NCBI RefSeq assembly: GCF_001750685.1
Contig: NZ_CP017269.1
Span: 1,591,416 to 1,655,415 of the forward strand
Length of the DNA stretch: 64,000 bases
Origin: Geosporobacter ferrireducens
GTDB taxonomy: Bacteria; Bacillota; Clostridia; Peptostreptococcales; Thermotaleaceae
Reading direction: 5' to 3'
In this document: in pieces, positions 25,798-34,104 of the stretch
How the letters are laid out: each line of letters begins with the position of its first letter
Position numbering within the stretch: position 1 is the stretch's first letter
The notes under the pieces: generated by a model
What the model was told of the DNA's origin: nothing
Database searches by the model: none
What the model saw: the letters and a program-made list of their open reading frames with translations, nothing else
Position numbers and translations under genes: made by a program

Positions 25798-26741
25798 GCT
25801 GCTGTGCCTCCTGTCTTGTTAAGGTATTCCACATATGCATCCTCCAGCGAAGGTTCTTTAATTTCCAGTACTGTCAGTTTGGTTTTTAGCCTAGATATAA
25901 TTTCCTGCGCCGTACTGTCCTGATAAGGAACGATGATATGCACATCATCCTTTTTATGGAACAATCCCAGCTCCGATAGTTCGCTCGCCAAGCCCATCTG
26001 GTCTTCAGCATCTAGAATTATTTCCTTACGCATCAGACTTTTCTTCATCTCTTCCGGCGGGCAGCATCTGGCAACCTGCCCTTGATTGATAATGCATACC
26101 TTGTCCACATTCTCAGCTTCGTCGATATAGTGCGTGGTCAAGAATACCGTTGTTCCGTGTTCTTTGCGGACATTGTTAATGTATTCCCATAGGCTCCTAC
26201 GACTCACCGCGTCCAGCCCCTGCGTCGGTTCGTCAAGAAACAAAACAGCCGGCGTGTGCATCAGACTGCGAATAATCTCAAGCTTACGCTGCATGCCGCC
26301 CGACATCTTTTTGACGGGTTTAAATATGGCATCCCCGATACCAACAATCTCGGCAAGTTCCATGACACGGTTTTTATATTCCTTGGGCATGAAACTGAAA
26401 GTCGGACGGTAACTATACATCCCATACAAGCAGGCATGAAAACGGATATTTTCTTCCGCCGAAAGCTGTAGATCGAGGCTAGGCTTCTGGAAGATAATGC
26501 CTACTTTTTCTCGCACTTGTTCAGCTTCCTTCTCGACGTCATAGCCCGCGATCGTTACGATGCCAGAAGTTTTGGCCAGCGTCGTGGTTAGTATCGAAAT
26601 CGTTGTGGTTTTTCCTGCTCCATTGGGGCCGAGGAAAGCAAAAAACTCTCCTTCATTCACTGCAAAACTCACGCCTTTGACGGCAGGTGTTTTTGCTTTG
26701 TCATATTGTTTTATCAGTTCTTCTACTTGAATCATCGACAT
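25794..26741 (-). CDS. ABC transporter ATP-binding protein (DrrA-type)
   Basis: About 315 residues. Walker A GPNGAGKTT, signature MSGGMQRK, Walker B with LFLDEPTQGLD and H-loop TTHYIDEAE are in order. A C-terminal extension after residue about 220 matches the accessory domain of daunorubicin-resistance-type ATPases. The start is placed at the ATG at 26741, because CAGGAGG lies 8 nt upstream; the first in-frame ATG lies before that site. Four 11-bp-spaced repeats in front of the gene match those before the response-regulator gene, so the pump is probably switched on by the neighbouring two-component system. Confidence 0.9.
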   Translation of the reverse strand: MSMIQVEELIKQYDKAKTPAVKGVSFAVNEGEFFAFLGPNGAGKTTTISILTTTLAKTSGIVTIAGYDVEKEAEQVREKVGIIFQKPSLDLQLSAEENIRFHACLYGMYSYRPTFSFMPKEYKNRVMELAEIVGIGDAIFKPVKKMSGGMQRKLEIIRSLMHTPAVLFLDEPTQGLDAVSRRSLWEYINNVRKEHGTTVFLTTHYIDEAENVDKVCIINQGQVARCCPPEEMKKSLMRKEIILDAEDQMGLASELSELGLFHKKDDVHIIVPYQDSTAQEIISRLKTKLTVLEIKEPSLEDAYVEYLNKTGGTAA

Positions 26742-26790
26742 AAAAATAACCTCCTGTTTCATTACTTTAAAATTAGTTTATCAAAGCAAT

Positions 26791-26829
26791 TTAAACTGAG
26801 GTTAAATGGAACTTAAACACAATGTAAAC
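26791..26829 (-). promoter_or_regulatory. 11-bp direct repeats before the ABC exporter (response-regulator box)
   Basis: TTAAAC (26791), TTAAAT (26802), TTAAAC (26813) and GTAAAC (26824) recur exactly every 11 bp, the geometry bound by OmpR/PhoB-type regulators arranged head to tail. GTAAAC-N5-TTAAAC occurs again upstream of the response-regulator gene (28626-28642). Confidence 0.65.
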
Positions 26830-26863
26830 GCGAAATAAAATTTTAGTGTTACTTAATGGAATA

Positions 26864-27916
26864 TCACTTTGGCAAAGTAATCGTAAATGTTGTACCTTTA
26901 CCGATTTCGCTTTGCATAGTAATCTGACCTTCATGCAATTCAACAATTTTCTTAGCGAGGGAAAGCCCAAGCCCATTACCGCCGTGAGCCCTGTCACGGG
27001 ATTTATCCACTTTATAAAAGCGTTCAAATATATGGATCTGGTCTTCCGGCGCAATGCCGATACCCGTATCGGTAATCCGACAGCATATATTTACTTGATC
27101 GGACTTTAAAATAACTCGGATCACGCCACCCTCCGGCGTGAATTTTATGGCATTATGAAGTAGATTCACCCAAACCTGGGACAGCATCCCCTCGTCACCC
27201 TGGGCAGTTACCCTTTCTAGGTCAACTTCCAACTCAATTCCTTTGACGTTCCATTGCGGCTCCAGCATCAGGACGACTTCCTCCAACTGCTTGTCTAGCC
27301 TGAATTCCATAGAGGATAAAGGTTCTCCGCCAGTTTCAAGCGCCGATAGTTTCAAAAGATTGTCACTTAAGGCGGAAAGCCGCTTGCTTTCGGCTTCAAT
27401 GATACCTAAATAGTGATTTTTCTGTTCATCTGTAAGTGCTGTGTTTTTTAATAATGCTGCAAATCCGCTGATGGAAGTCAGCGGTGATTGGATCTCGTGG
27501 GATACATTGGAAATAAAATCCTGACGCAGCTGTTCCATGGAGCCAAGCTCCTTCGCTATTTTATTGATTCCATCCACCATATCGTTGTGGAGGTAATCAT
27601 CATGGGCATCGATAAAGACGTCGAAATCACCTTGGGCGATTCTTGTCATGGCATTTAGTATTTGACTCTGCAGGACATGATGCTGCCGCATACCTTTTGA
27701 ATACCTGCTAGCGATCAACCTGGAAATGGATGCCACACATACGATTAAAATCATCCCAACGAGACCGGAAATAACATGAGCCCAAAATTCTGGGGGAGTG
27801 CCGGTCCAGTGGTAGATCATGGACGTAATGCTATACCCTACAGCAAAAAAGAATCCAAAAGCAACAAAAAGTAAAATCACTGTAATTGCAATAGGATGTC
27901 GTTTAGGCTGTTTCAT
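26864..27916 (-). CDS. Sensor histidine kinase
   Basis: A 350-residue membrane kinase. Two hydrophobic helices (about residues 10-32 and 45-67) enclose a very short extracytoplasmic loop, followed by a HAMP-like linker, the phospho-acceptor segment FISNVSHEIQSPLTSISGF, the N-box LLHNAIKFTPEGG, and ATP lid motifs DTGIGIAPED and GLGLSLAKKIVELH. The short loop suggests intramembrane sensing, as in BceS-type antimicrobial peptide sensors. It overlaps the response-regulator gene by 4 nt and precedes the ABC exporter it probably controls. Confidence 0.9.
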   Translation of the reverse strand: MKQPKRHPIAITVILLFVAFGFFFAVGYSITSMIYHWTGTPPEFWAHVISGLVGMILIVCVASISRLIASRYSKGMRQHHVLQSQILNAMTRIAQGDFDVFIDAHDDYLHNDMVDGINKIAKELGSMEQLRQDFISNVSHEIQSPLTSISGFAALLKNTALTDEQKNHYLGIIEAESKRLSALSDNLLKLSALETGGEPLSSMEFRLDKQLEEVVLMLEPQWNVKGIELEVDLERVTAQGDEGMLSQVWVNLLHNAIKFTPEGGVIRVILKSDQVNICCRITDTGIGIAPEDQIHIFERFYKVDKSRDRAHGGNGLGLSLAKKIVELHEGQITMQSEIGKGTTFTITLPK

Positions 27917-28590
27917 ATAAGCACCTCCAGCCTATATCCAAGCCCCCGGATGGTGGTAATTTTAAAGCCAGTCTGCCCCTCTGGGAAACGGTCGCGTAGG
28001 CGGTTTATATGGACGTCCAGCGTTCTTTCATTTCCCTCAAAATCAGCGCCCCATATGTCCTCAATCAACCGGTTGCGGGAAAATGTTTTGTTGGGAAAGC
28101 TCGCCAGCTTGAAGAGCAGTTCAAACTCCTTCATCGGAATATCTTCACGTAACCCATTTATCGTGACGCTATATCTATTTTTGTCGATCACAACATTGCC
28201 GATCTGAATAACCTGAGATGCCTCAATTTTATAACGCCGCAGCAGCGCCTGAACGCGGACAACCAGCTCATCGCCTTCAAAAGGCTTGGTCAGATAATCG
28301 TCGGCGCCAAGTCCAAAGCCTTTCACCTTGTTTGCGAGCTCACCTTTGGCTGTCAGCATTAGAACCGGCATATTTTCATAATAACGACGCAAATGACGGC
28401 AGAGCTCAAAGCCGTCCATGTTCGGCATCATGATGTCGATAATCGCCAGATCAGGGTTATCAACGTTAATGTTTTGCAATGCTTCACGTCCGTCTGCCGC
28501 CTCGCATACTTCAAAGCCATTGTTTTGAAGCAGGGCAAGCACAAGCTCACGGATGTTCGAATCGTCGTCAACAATCATAATCTTACTCAT
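27913..28590 (-). CDS. OmpR-family response regulator
   Basis: 225 residues: a receiver domain (acidic pair DDD near residue 8, phospho-acceptor Asp in LAIIDIMMPN, Lys in LTKPFEGDELV) and a C-terminal winged helix (FELLFKLASFPNKTFSRNRL, IWGADFEGNERTLDVHINRL). Repeats GTAAAC-N5-TTAAAC lie about 36 nt upstream of its start, and four similar repeats precede the ABC genes, which points to autoregulation and control of the exporter. Confidence 0.92.
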   Translation of the reverse strand: MSKIMIVDDDSNIRELVLALLQNNGFEVCEAADGREALQNINVDNPDLAIIDIMMPNMDGFELCRHLRRYYENMPVLMLTAKGELANKVKGFGLGADDYLTKPFEGDELVVRVQALLRRYKIEASQVIQIGNVVIDKNRYSVTINGLREDIPMKEFELLFKLASFPNKTFSRNRLIEDIWGADFEGNERTLDVHINRLRDRFPEGQTGFKITTIRGLGYRLEVLI

Positions 28591-28625
28591 TTTTCATCAC
28601 CTGTATTGAATTATAACATACTAAT

Positions 28626-28642
28626 GTAAACAGAGATTAAAC
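28626..28642 (-). promoter_or_regulatory. Response-regulator box before its own gene
   Basis: GTAAAC at 28626 and TTAAAC at 28637 are 11 bp apart, repeating the pattern of the four-unit box at 26791-26829. Confidence 0.5.
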
Positions 28643-28747
28643 GCAGCTAAGAATTTCTTTTATTTTTGTGAACTAAGAATGGTTTTGCCATGGATGCACA
28701 TATTTTTCCATCTGTCTTAATGACATTACAAAAGATTCGTCAGGCGT

Positions 28748-29199
28748 TTAAATACGTCGCTGTTTTTGTTTTCTGGTTGGACGGCGATTATCATGTTCAA
28801 ACCAAAGGTTACTAAAAGAAATGACAAGTGGGAGTCTAATCATGATAATACTTGCCACACTCGATGAAAAGAATGGTAAAACAATAGCCCCTAGTATTAG
28901 AACGAACCAAACACCTAACCGAAACCAGGAGTCCCTTGTGTCATTATTCCTATTCAATTCATCTTTATTTTCCATTAAGGAACTAAACATAAATTGGTTG
29001 CTCAGATTAACTAGTAAAAATAAAACCATATATCCAACCGCGGAAACCACTTCACCGAAGTTATTACCCACCCATTTTGTGAAAATAGGCAGTAGCGATA
29101 AAAAGAATAGGAATAGCAGGTTGGGCCAGATAAATCGCGTATTACCAGCCATTGCATTCTTGAGAGTTTTTTAAAAAGCTCAATATTCATTTCATCCAT
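28748..29199 (-). pseudogene. TMEM175-like (DUF1211) channel protein, truncated and frameshifted
   Basis: The main frame (to 29152) carries WPNLLFLFFLSLLPIFTKWV and following helices, the C-terminal half of bacterial TMEM175-type potassium-channel proteins. The N-terminal half, with the conserved RxxxFSDGVFAI motif, is missing. A start with ribosome site exists at 29199 in another frame (MDEMNIELFKKLSRMQW), so a small deletion and frameshift appear to have joined the two parts. It is unlikely to be functional. Confidence 0.5.
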
Positions 29200-29372
29200 A
29201 GAGAACGCCCCTCATTTATTTTCTTTTGGTACATGTATAACAGATACCATAAGAATATCTTTTTATCAAAGGAGCGCTACATCTTTCAAGCCACGAGTAT
29301 CACCCTAACTGTTAAGACTAAGAATCCCATGGTGCTGCTAAATCCTCCATGTCATCTATAAAATGAGCAAAA

Positions 29373-29465
29373 ACCACAACATCTTGTGGTCAAAATCTAC
29401 TTTTCGCCCTCAAAACCAGATCTCGTCATCAGAATTATCGCTTCCACATGGCTCGTGAAGACAGC
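29373..29465 (-). repeat. RlmD-tail-like relic R6 with terminator
   Basis: The minus frame reads VFTSHVEAIILMTRSGFEG, then EK and stop, again an HVE-type C-terminus. It is followed at 29373-29390 by the hairpin ACCACAA-CATC-TTGTGGT and a T-run on the minus strand. It is less similar to the other relics than they are to one another, and it lies between the decayed channel gene and the BlaR1-like gene. Confidence 0.4.
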
Positions 29466-29526
29466 ATTGATGTCTTTAGCTGATTTTTGCCCCTTACGTT
29501 TGAGGGAATCTATCGATTAAAATTAA

Positions 29527-31794
29527 TTATTCCTTTCTATCAAAAAGTGGATAGATCCTATCACCACGTACATATGAAAGTGTACCCAGTGTCCAGTCGG
29601 AAGTATATAAATACCCATATTCACCCGTATCAAACCTGGCTGCATTATAGCTGTAGCTGCCCATCTTTGTAGAATCAATCACATTGTCTGTCGGAACACT
29701 GCTAAAACGCTCCTCCATCCGCTGATAGGGTGCTTCTTGCAAAGTATGACTTGAAACTGTATATACATACATATTTTCGCTTTCTATGGAGTGTAAATAC
29801 ACAGTGTTCCCATCCACACTGACCAAAACATCGCAAGCATTGCTTCCTTGTGTTTGATGACAATTCAGAGGTTTCAAGTCTATGCTGCGAATAATTTCAA
29901 GCCTATTGAAATCATATACAAATAATCCAAAATAACCGTGGAATATTACAATATCATCCGAAGCGTAGTCGAGTTCTGGCATACTGACACCTAGGCTTTG
30001 CTCTAAGGACAATTCCGGGGCAGTAGGTTCAAGTTTTGCAGATATAAAGGTCTTAAGGGACATCTCAATTAACGCTTGCAGCTTTTCGGGACTTTCGGCA
30101 TAATCCCGAACATCACGGCCAACTGTTTCTTCTGCCCATTTACGAGCATTGATAAAACCTACTTCACGCTTACCATCTGTAAGTACTGTACGAACGCCGT
30201 TTGCATTATCAACCAGTGCAAGTAGAATGAGTGCATTTTTGCGGAAGGGATTGGATTTGACAGCTTCTTCCGTATCATACTGCTTAAGCACTTCAGAAGA
30301 AACCGAATAGACAATTTCAATATCATAAAGCTGTTCACTTGTGTGTAACTTGAAGTGGTCATACTGCACATCTACCGGCACAGGCAATAAACCAATCAGC
30401 TTACCGACTGCGGAATTATCGCCAATATATTTTGTACGAGCTTTCCATAGTTCCTCGGCAGAACCAACCTCCATTGCTGCAGTGACACTTCCAAACTGCC
30501 GCTCAAAGAAAGCTTTGACCTCACCTGGCTTCTTAACAGTATAGGAAAGACTGGGTTTTACGTCATTATTCACCCAAACTTCTGAAAAATTCTTGCTAAA
30601 GTTAAAATATATATTCCCCATATCCCCATTATAAAACCCTCTAAAAACAAAGTGGATTTGATTGGTATTGTCCCTGTCAAGGTCACGGCTTTGGGAAACT
30701 GCGGATTTGTTTACCTTAAGTTCTCTTAAATAATCGGCAATTTCCTCTGCTTTTGCCTCATTAAAATCCATATGCTTATTTTCGGAAATTAGCGTTCCAT
30801 AGGCAGCACGGTCAAGAGGTTTTAATGTAAATCCCACAACATCGGAGAGTACTGCAGTATTTATCGGGTTGGCTACAAGTCCTATACTGACTGCTACAAC
30901 CGAAATTACTGTAGCCACAACTACCCAAAATCGAGGCTTCCTATAATTCAGCACGTTTTTAATTCTCCCTTTTACATTGCCCTCGCCAAAGGCAAGTGGA
31001 CTTCCATTTAAAATATGCCTTCCGGTAGCAAGCGACAATAAGGAACTGGCATAAGGCTTTTTAATATCTTCATTCATTTCTTTCAATACTCTTTCGTCAC
31101 AAGAAAGCTCCATATCCGTACTCATCAACATAAATGCAATCCACACAAGGGGATTAAACCAGTGTATGGACAATATTAAGAAAGCTAACACCTTAGTAAT
31201 ATGGTCTTTTCGATGGATATGGGTTTGTTCATGCAGTAATATATAACCTCTTTCTTCAACGTTGAGTCCAAGAGGTAAATATATCTTCGGTCTTATTAAT
31301 CCAAGGACAAAAGGTGTTTTCAAATTCTTAGCTTCGAAAATATTCTGCTCTATTAACTGTGCACTTTTAAGCTGTCTTTTTAGTTGTAAAACAGACACTA
31401 CACTATAAATAAGCAATACCATTATCCCCAAAATCCAGATGTATGCTCCTATTTCTGTATAGATCTGCAATGGATTTACACTTGCCCCAATAGTCGGTGC
31501 AGGAAGTGATTTGCTTACAAATGAATCAACTACCTCTATCCCACTATTAATCTGAGGAATTTGCTGATAGATGATATCATGAGGAATTGGAACGATATTC
31601 GCACTCCGTGGTAAAAGGCTAAACATGCTTTCAAAGGAGAATGGAATTATAAGACGAAATGCCACCACCACCCATAAAGCATAAGAGATGACTTTTGGAG
31701 CTTTGCTGAGTAATAGTCTGACAAGTATCACAAAAAGAATAACATAGCTTGCCGTAAGGCTCATATTTAAAACAGAAAGAAATAGTTCACGCAT
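29527..31794 (-). CDS. BlaR1/MecR1-like M56 metallopeptidase sensor with DUF5301/DUF4825-like C-terminus
   Basis: A 755-residue membrane protein. The N-terminal third has four hydrophobic helices and the zinc-peptidase motif LLHEQTHIHRKDH, with SCDERVLKEM as the third-ligand region, as in BlaR1. Instead of the penicillin-binding sensor domain, the outer part contains a DUF5301-like segment, then a DUF4825-like segment (WKARTKYIGDNSAVGKLIGL), and finally a beta-rich domain (GYFGLFVYDFNRLEIIRS, VSVDGNTVYLHSIES). It follows the BlaI-type gene by 2 nt. By analogy, signal binding outside triggers the peptidase to inactivate the repressor, but the ligand need not be a beta-lactam. Confidence 0.85.
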   Translation of the reverse strand: MRELFLSVLNMSLTASYVILFVILVRLLLSKAPKVISYALWVVVAFRLIIPFSFESMFSLLPRSANIVPIPHDIIYQQIPQINSGIEVVDSFVSKSLPAPTIGASVNPLQIYTEIGAYIWILGIMVLLIYSVVSVLQLKRQLKSAQLIEQNIFEAKNLKTPFVLGLIRPKIYLPLGLNVEERGYILLHEQTHIHRKDHITKVLAFLILSIHWFNPLVWIAFMLMSTDMELSCDERVLKEMNEDIKKPYASSLLSLATGRHILNGSPLAFGEGNVKGRIKNVLNYRKPRFWVVVATVISVVAVSIGLVANPINTAVLSDVVGFTLKPLDRAAYGTLISENKHMDFNEAKAEEIADYLRELKVNKSAVSQSRDLDRDNTNQIHFVFRGFYNGDMGNIYFNFSKNFSEVWVNNDVKPSLSYTVKKPGEVKAFFERQFGSVTAAMEVGSAEELWKARTKYIGDNSAVGKLIGLLPVPVDVQYDHFKLHTSEQLYDIEIVYSVSSEVLKQYDTEEAVKSNPFRKNALILLALVDNANGVRTVLTDGKREVGFINARKWAEETVGRDVRDYAESPEKLQALIEMSLKTFISAKLEPTAPELSLEQSLGVSMPELDYASDDIVIFHGYFGLFVYDFNRLEIIRSIDLKPLNCHQTQGSNACDVLVSVDGNTVYLHSIESENMYVYTVSSHTLQEAPYQRMEERFSSVPTDNVIDSTKMGSYSYNAARFDTGEYGYLYTSDWTLGTLSYVRGDRIYPLFDRKE

Positions 31795-31796
31795 TG

Positions 31797-32159
31797 CTAC
31801 ACCTCCTTGTGCTCATCAATCAATTTTTTCAATTCTTCAGCCTGATGTTTACTTAGTTTTCTACCTCCCATAAAAGCTGTTAGAAATTTAGGCAAGGACC
31901 CTCCAAAGGTATCCTCGACAAAATATATACTTTGCTTGGCGTAATATGCATCCTTTGTAATTAGAGATGAAACTACAGGATTTTCATTTTGAAAAATGCC
32001 CTTTTCACATAACTTTTTCAATACTGTATATGTTGTGGACTTTTTCCAGTTCATTTCTTTTTCACATAGCTTCACAAGATCACCGGAGCCAATTGGCTCG
32101 TTCTTCCAAATTAATTCTGCAAACTTTTCTTCACTTTCAGTAAGTTTATATTTTTTCAT
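31797..32159 (-). CDS. BlaI/MecI-family repressor
   Basis: A 120-residue penicillinase-repressor type winged helix: LTESEEKFAELIWKNEPIGS, then the recognition region KKSTTYTVLKKLCEKGIF and a C-terminal dimerisation tail. A GAGG ribosome site precedes the ATG. Two inverted 17-bp operators in its promoter indicate autoregulation. It is co-transcribed with the M56 sensor. No beta-lactamase gene is present in the window, so the target is either this operon only or a gene elsewhere. Confidence 0.9.
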   Translation of the reverse strand: MKKYKLTESEEKFAELIWKNEPIGSGDLVKLCEKEMNWKKSTTYTVLKKLCEKGIFQNENPVVSSLITKDAYYAKQSIYFVEDTFGGSLPKFLTAFMGGRKLSKHQAEELKKLIDEHKEV

Positions 32160-32173
32160 GATAAACCTCCTCG

Positions 32174-32230
32174 GTCTATAAGATATAGACTCTATATCGC
32201 AAGTCTATATCTTATAGACTTCTATGTCAA
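32174..32230 (-). promoter_or_regulatory. blaI-type promoter with two operators
   Basis: A -35 TTGACA (32225-32230) and a -10 TAGACT (32202-32207) are 17 bp apart. The dyad GTCTATATCTTATAGAC (32203-32219) sits between them, and its inverted copy GTCTATAAGATATAGAC (32174-32190) lies downstream of the transcription start. Their centres are 29 bp apart, close to three helical turns. Confidence 0.8.
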
Positions 32231-32237
32231 TGCGTAT

Positions 32238-32465
32238 TTATAAAAATATATAAGAAAGAATGGTCAACCCCATTTCATTTTCCGTTTTTTCTTTCCCTCG
32301 ATATGCTCCAATAAACCCATTTAAACCAACACAACAGCCACTTGGTGTGTTTTGGTTTAAATATGATACAAATACGCAGTTAATAGGTGTTATACCCCCT
32401 TCGACTTTAGGGGAGTTCCTGAAAATAGGATCTACATAAGTCTTATCAACTTTTAGTTCAATCAT
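32238..32465 (-). CDS. Hypothetical protein downstream of vat
   Basis: A 75-codon frame whose ATG overlaps the vat stop codon (ATGATTGA), so translational coupling is possible although no separate ribosome site is seen. It reads MIELKVDKTYVDPIFRNSPK and later GLNGFIGAYRGKEKTENEMG. I do not recognise a family. It could be a genuine small gene or the remnant of a larger one. Confidence 0.35.
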   Translation of the reverse strand: MIELKVDKTYVDPIFRNSPKVEGGITPINCVFVSYLNQNTPSGCCVGLNGFIGAYRGKEKTENEMGLTILSYIFL

Positions 32466-33093
32466 ATATCAGATGGTCTAACCCATCCTCTGATGTTAGC
32501 ATTTCAAGATTATTAAATATTTCCTCTTCGTCCCAGTTCCACCATTGAAGCTTTAGCAAGAATTCAACCTTTTCATCACCAAATCGTTTTTTGATAAATT
32601 TAGCTGGATTCCCACCAGATATTGTATATGGTTCAACACTTTTTACTACTGTTGAGTTAGCGGCAATAATCGCACCATCTCCAATTTTAATACCTTGCAT
32701 AATGGTTACATTTTGACCTATCCATACATCATTACCAATCACTGTATCTCCCTTAAAAGGCAGCTGTTCTACTGTTGGAGTGACCTTTTCCCAACCACCT
32801 CCAAAGATATTAAAGGGGTAGGTTGTTATGCCCTCCATCCTATGATTTGCTCCATTCATAATGAATTTTACGCCCTCTGCTATTGCGCAAAATTTACCTA
32901 TGATTAGCTTATCTCCAAGAAATTCATAATGATGCTCTATATTATCATAAAATTTCTCAGGAGATTTTTTATTATCACTATAATAAGTATATTCTCCAAT
33001 TTCTACATTAGGGCGTTTAGGTAAATTACTTATATAACAAACTGTTTTTATGTTTTCATTTGGATATAGTTTTTTCTTATCTGGTCCTGTCAT
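32458..33093 (-). CDS. vat: Vat-family streptogramin A O-acetyltransferase
   Basis: A hexapeptide-repeat (left-handed beta-helix) acetyltransferase of about 211 residues that acetylates group A streptogramins. It has GEYTYYSD near the start, GKFCAIAEGVKFIMNGANHR containing the catalytic His of xenobiotic acetyltransferases, YPFNIFGGGWEK, hexapeptide turns DTVIGNDVWIGQNVTIMQG, and the C-terminal LLKLQWWNWDEEEIFNN. The ATG at 33093 has a GAGAGGG site upstream and is preferred over one 21 nt earlier. It lies 72 nt after a truncated streptogramin B lyase gene, apparently in one transcript with an attenuator leader. A wider CatB-like substrate range is the alternative. Confidence 0.88.
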   Translation of the reverse strand: MTGPDKKKLYPNENIKTVCYISNLPKRPNVEIGEYTYYSDNKKSPEKFYDNIEHHYEFLGDKLIIGKFCAIAEGVKFIMNGANHRMEGITTYPFNIFGGGWEKVTPTVEQLPFKGDTVIGNDVWIGQNVTIMQGIKIGDGAIIAANSTVVKSVEPYTISGGNPAKFIKKRFGDEKVEFLLKLQWWNWDEEEIFNNLEMLTSEDGLDHLIYD

Positions 33094-33165
33094 AGGATAT
33101 ACCCTCTCTTTCATCTTTTAATATATTTCTTATCGGTTCCTATTTTTATGAGAACCACATAGCTT

Positions 33166-33420
33166 CTAGTAGATTAACTGCCCTATTTTATCTGCCTCCT
33201 CAGCAAACCATATTCCTCCATCTGGTCCAAGTACAAGACCATGTGGCTCCGACCCTGGTGTAGGTATTTGATATTCTATAATTTCTCCGCATAACGTAAT
33301 CCTACCAATTTTATTACTTCCCCACTCTGTAAACCATATGGCTCCATCCGAGCCTACAGTAATTCCATATGGTCCTGATTTCTCCATTGGAAGGTTATAC
33401 TCATTTATCTTTATATTCAT
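33166..33420 (-). pseudogene. vgb: Virginiamycin B lyase (Vgb), N-terminal fragment
   Basis: 84 codons ([53 protein letters not shown]) form the first two blades of a seven-bladed beta-propeller. Vgb proteins have about 290-300 residues, and the catalytic histidine lies in later blades that are missing here. The start and ribosome site are intact, but the frame stops 52 nt before the longest vat frame, so an internal deletion has probably fused the two genes more closely. Loss of function is likely. Confidence 0.75.
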
Positions 33421-33435
33421 CCAATTATCATCCTT

Positions 33436-33501
33436 TCATTTTTTAATTAAAACAAAAAACCTTTCCGAACTATCAAGTTTCGGAAAGGTTATAAGTATCA
33501 T
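33436..33501 (-). promoter_or_regulatory. Attenuator leader of the vgb-vat transcript
   Basis: On the minus strand AACCTTTCCGAA (33479-33490) pairs with TTCGGAAAGGTT (33458-33469) and is followed by TTTTTTGTTTT, an intrinsic terminator 40 nt before the vgb start. A 21-codon ORF starting at 33501 (MILITFPKLDSSERFFVLIK then K) runs through the hairpin. A likely promoter lies further upstream (TTGCAT, 16 bp, TACTAT, about 33570-33545). Ribosome-dependent antitermination by a drug is the natural reading. Confidence 0.6.
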
Positions 33502-33849
33502 CCTATATAGAGTTAGCACAAAACAACTATTCTAGAACAAGAATAGTATAAAAGTACTCTATAAATGCAAGTGAAATATGACACAATTATAAACCTATCC
33601 AAAACTTATAGTAGTTTAGATTCACACAAAATAGCATATCCTAAACCATTAAATATGCCCATTTTATCTATACTACTGCAATTTGCAAAAACTGGATAAG
33701 ATTATATGATCATTTTAACGAATCACCTCAAAGCATTTATTTTAAAATACGTTTAGATTATAAAACTTTTAGATAATATAAGTCAAGGATTATATCATTG
33801 AGATTTAATTTTTATAGACATTTACGACATTCAATAGCTAGCTTCTTCT

Positions 33850-34030
33850 ACTATGTGTATTACTGCGTAAAAGTTAGACACCCTAAATCACCCCCCAAAT
33901 CTTAGTAGTCTGAGGGAACATAAAACATACTCCAAAATTCACTTGAAAACCTTAAAACCGTTTGATATCAGCCTACTTCTTCTAACACACTCTACATGTG
34001 TCTGGGCAAAGTAGTGATACTGAAACGCAG
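33850..34030 (-). repeat. RlmD-tail relic R3
   Basis: The minus frame reads FQYHYFAQTHVECVRR, with the HVEC signature and a decayed end. Downstream comes ATGTTCCCTCAGACT...ATTTGGGGGG, the same hairpin position as in R2, and then CTTTTACGCAGTAATA. Its outer ends (TATTACTGCGTAAAAG on plus, and the complement of AATAATTCTGCGTTTCAG) form an imperfect inverted repeat. This relic fills most of the gap between the vgb leader and the PadR gene. Confidence 0.55.
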
Positions 34031-34104
34031 AATTATTGTACCCATACTCCGGGGTCTTTTTAGGAGGCGGGGGTCGTAAGCTATACCCAATACGCAAAAA
34101 AAAA

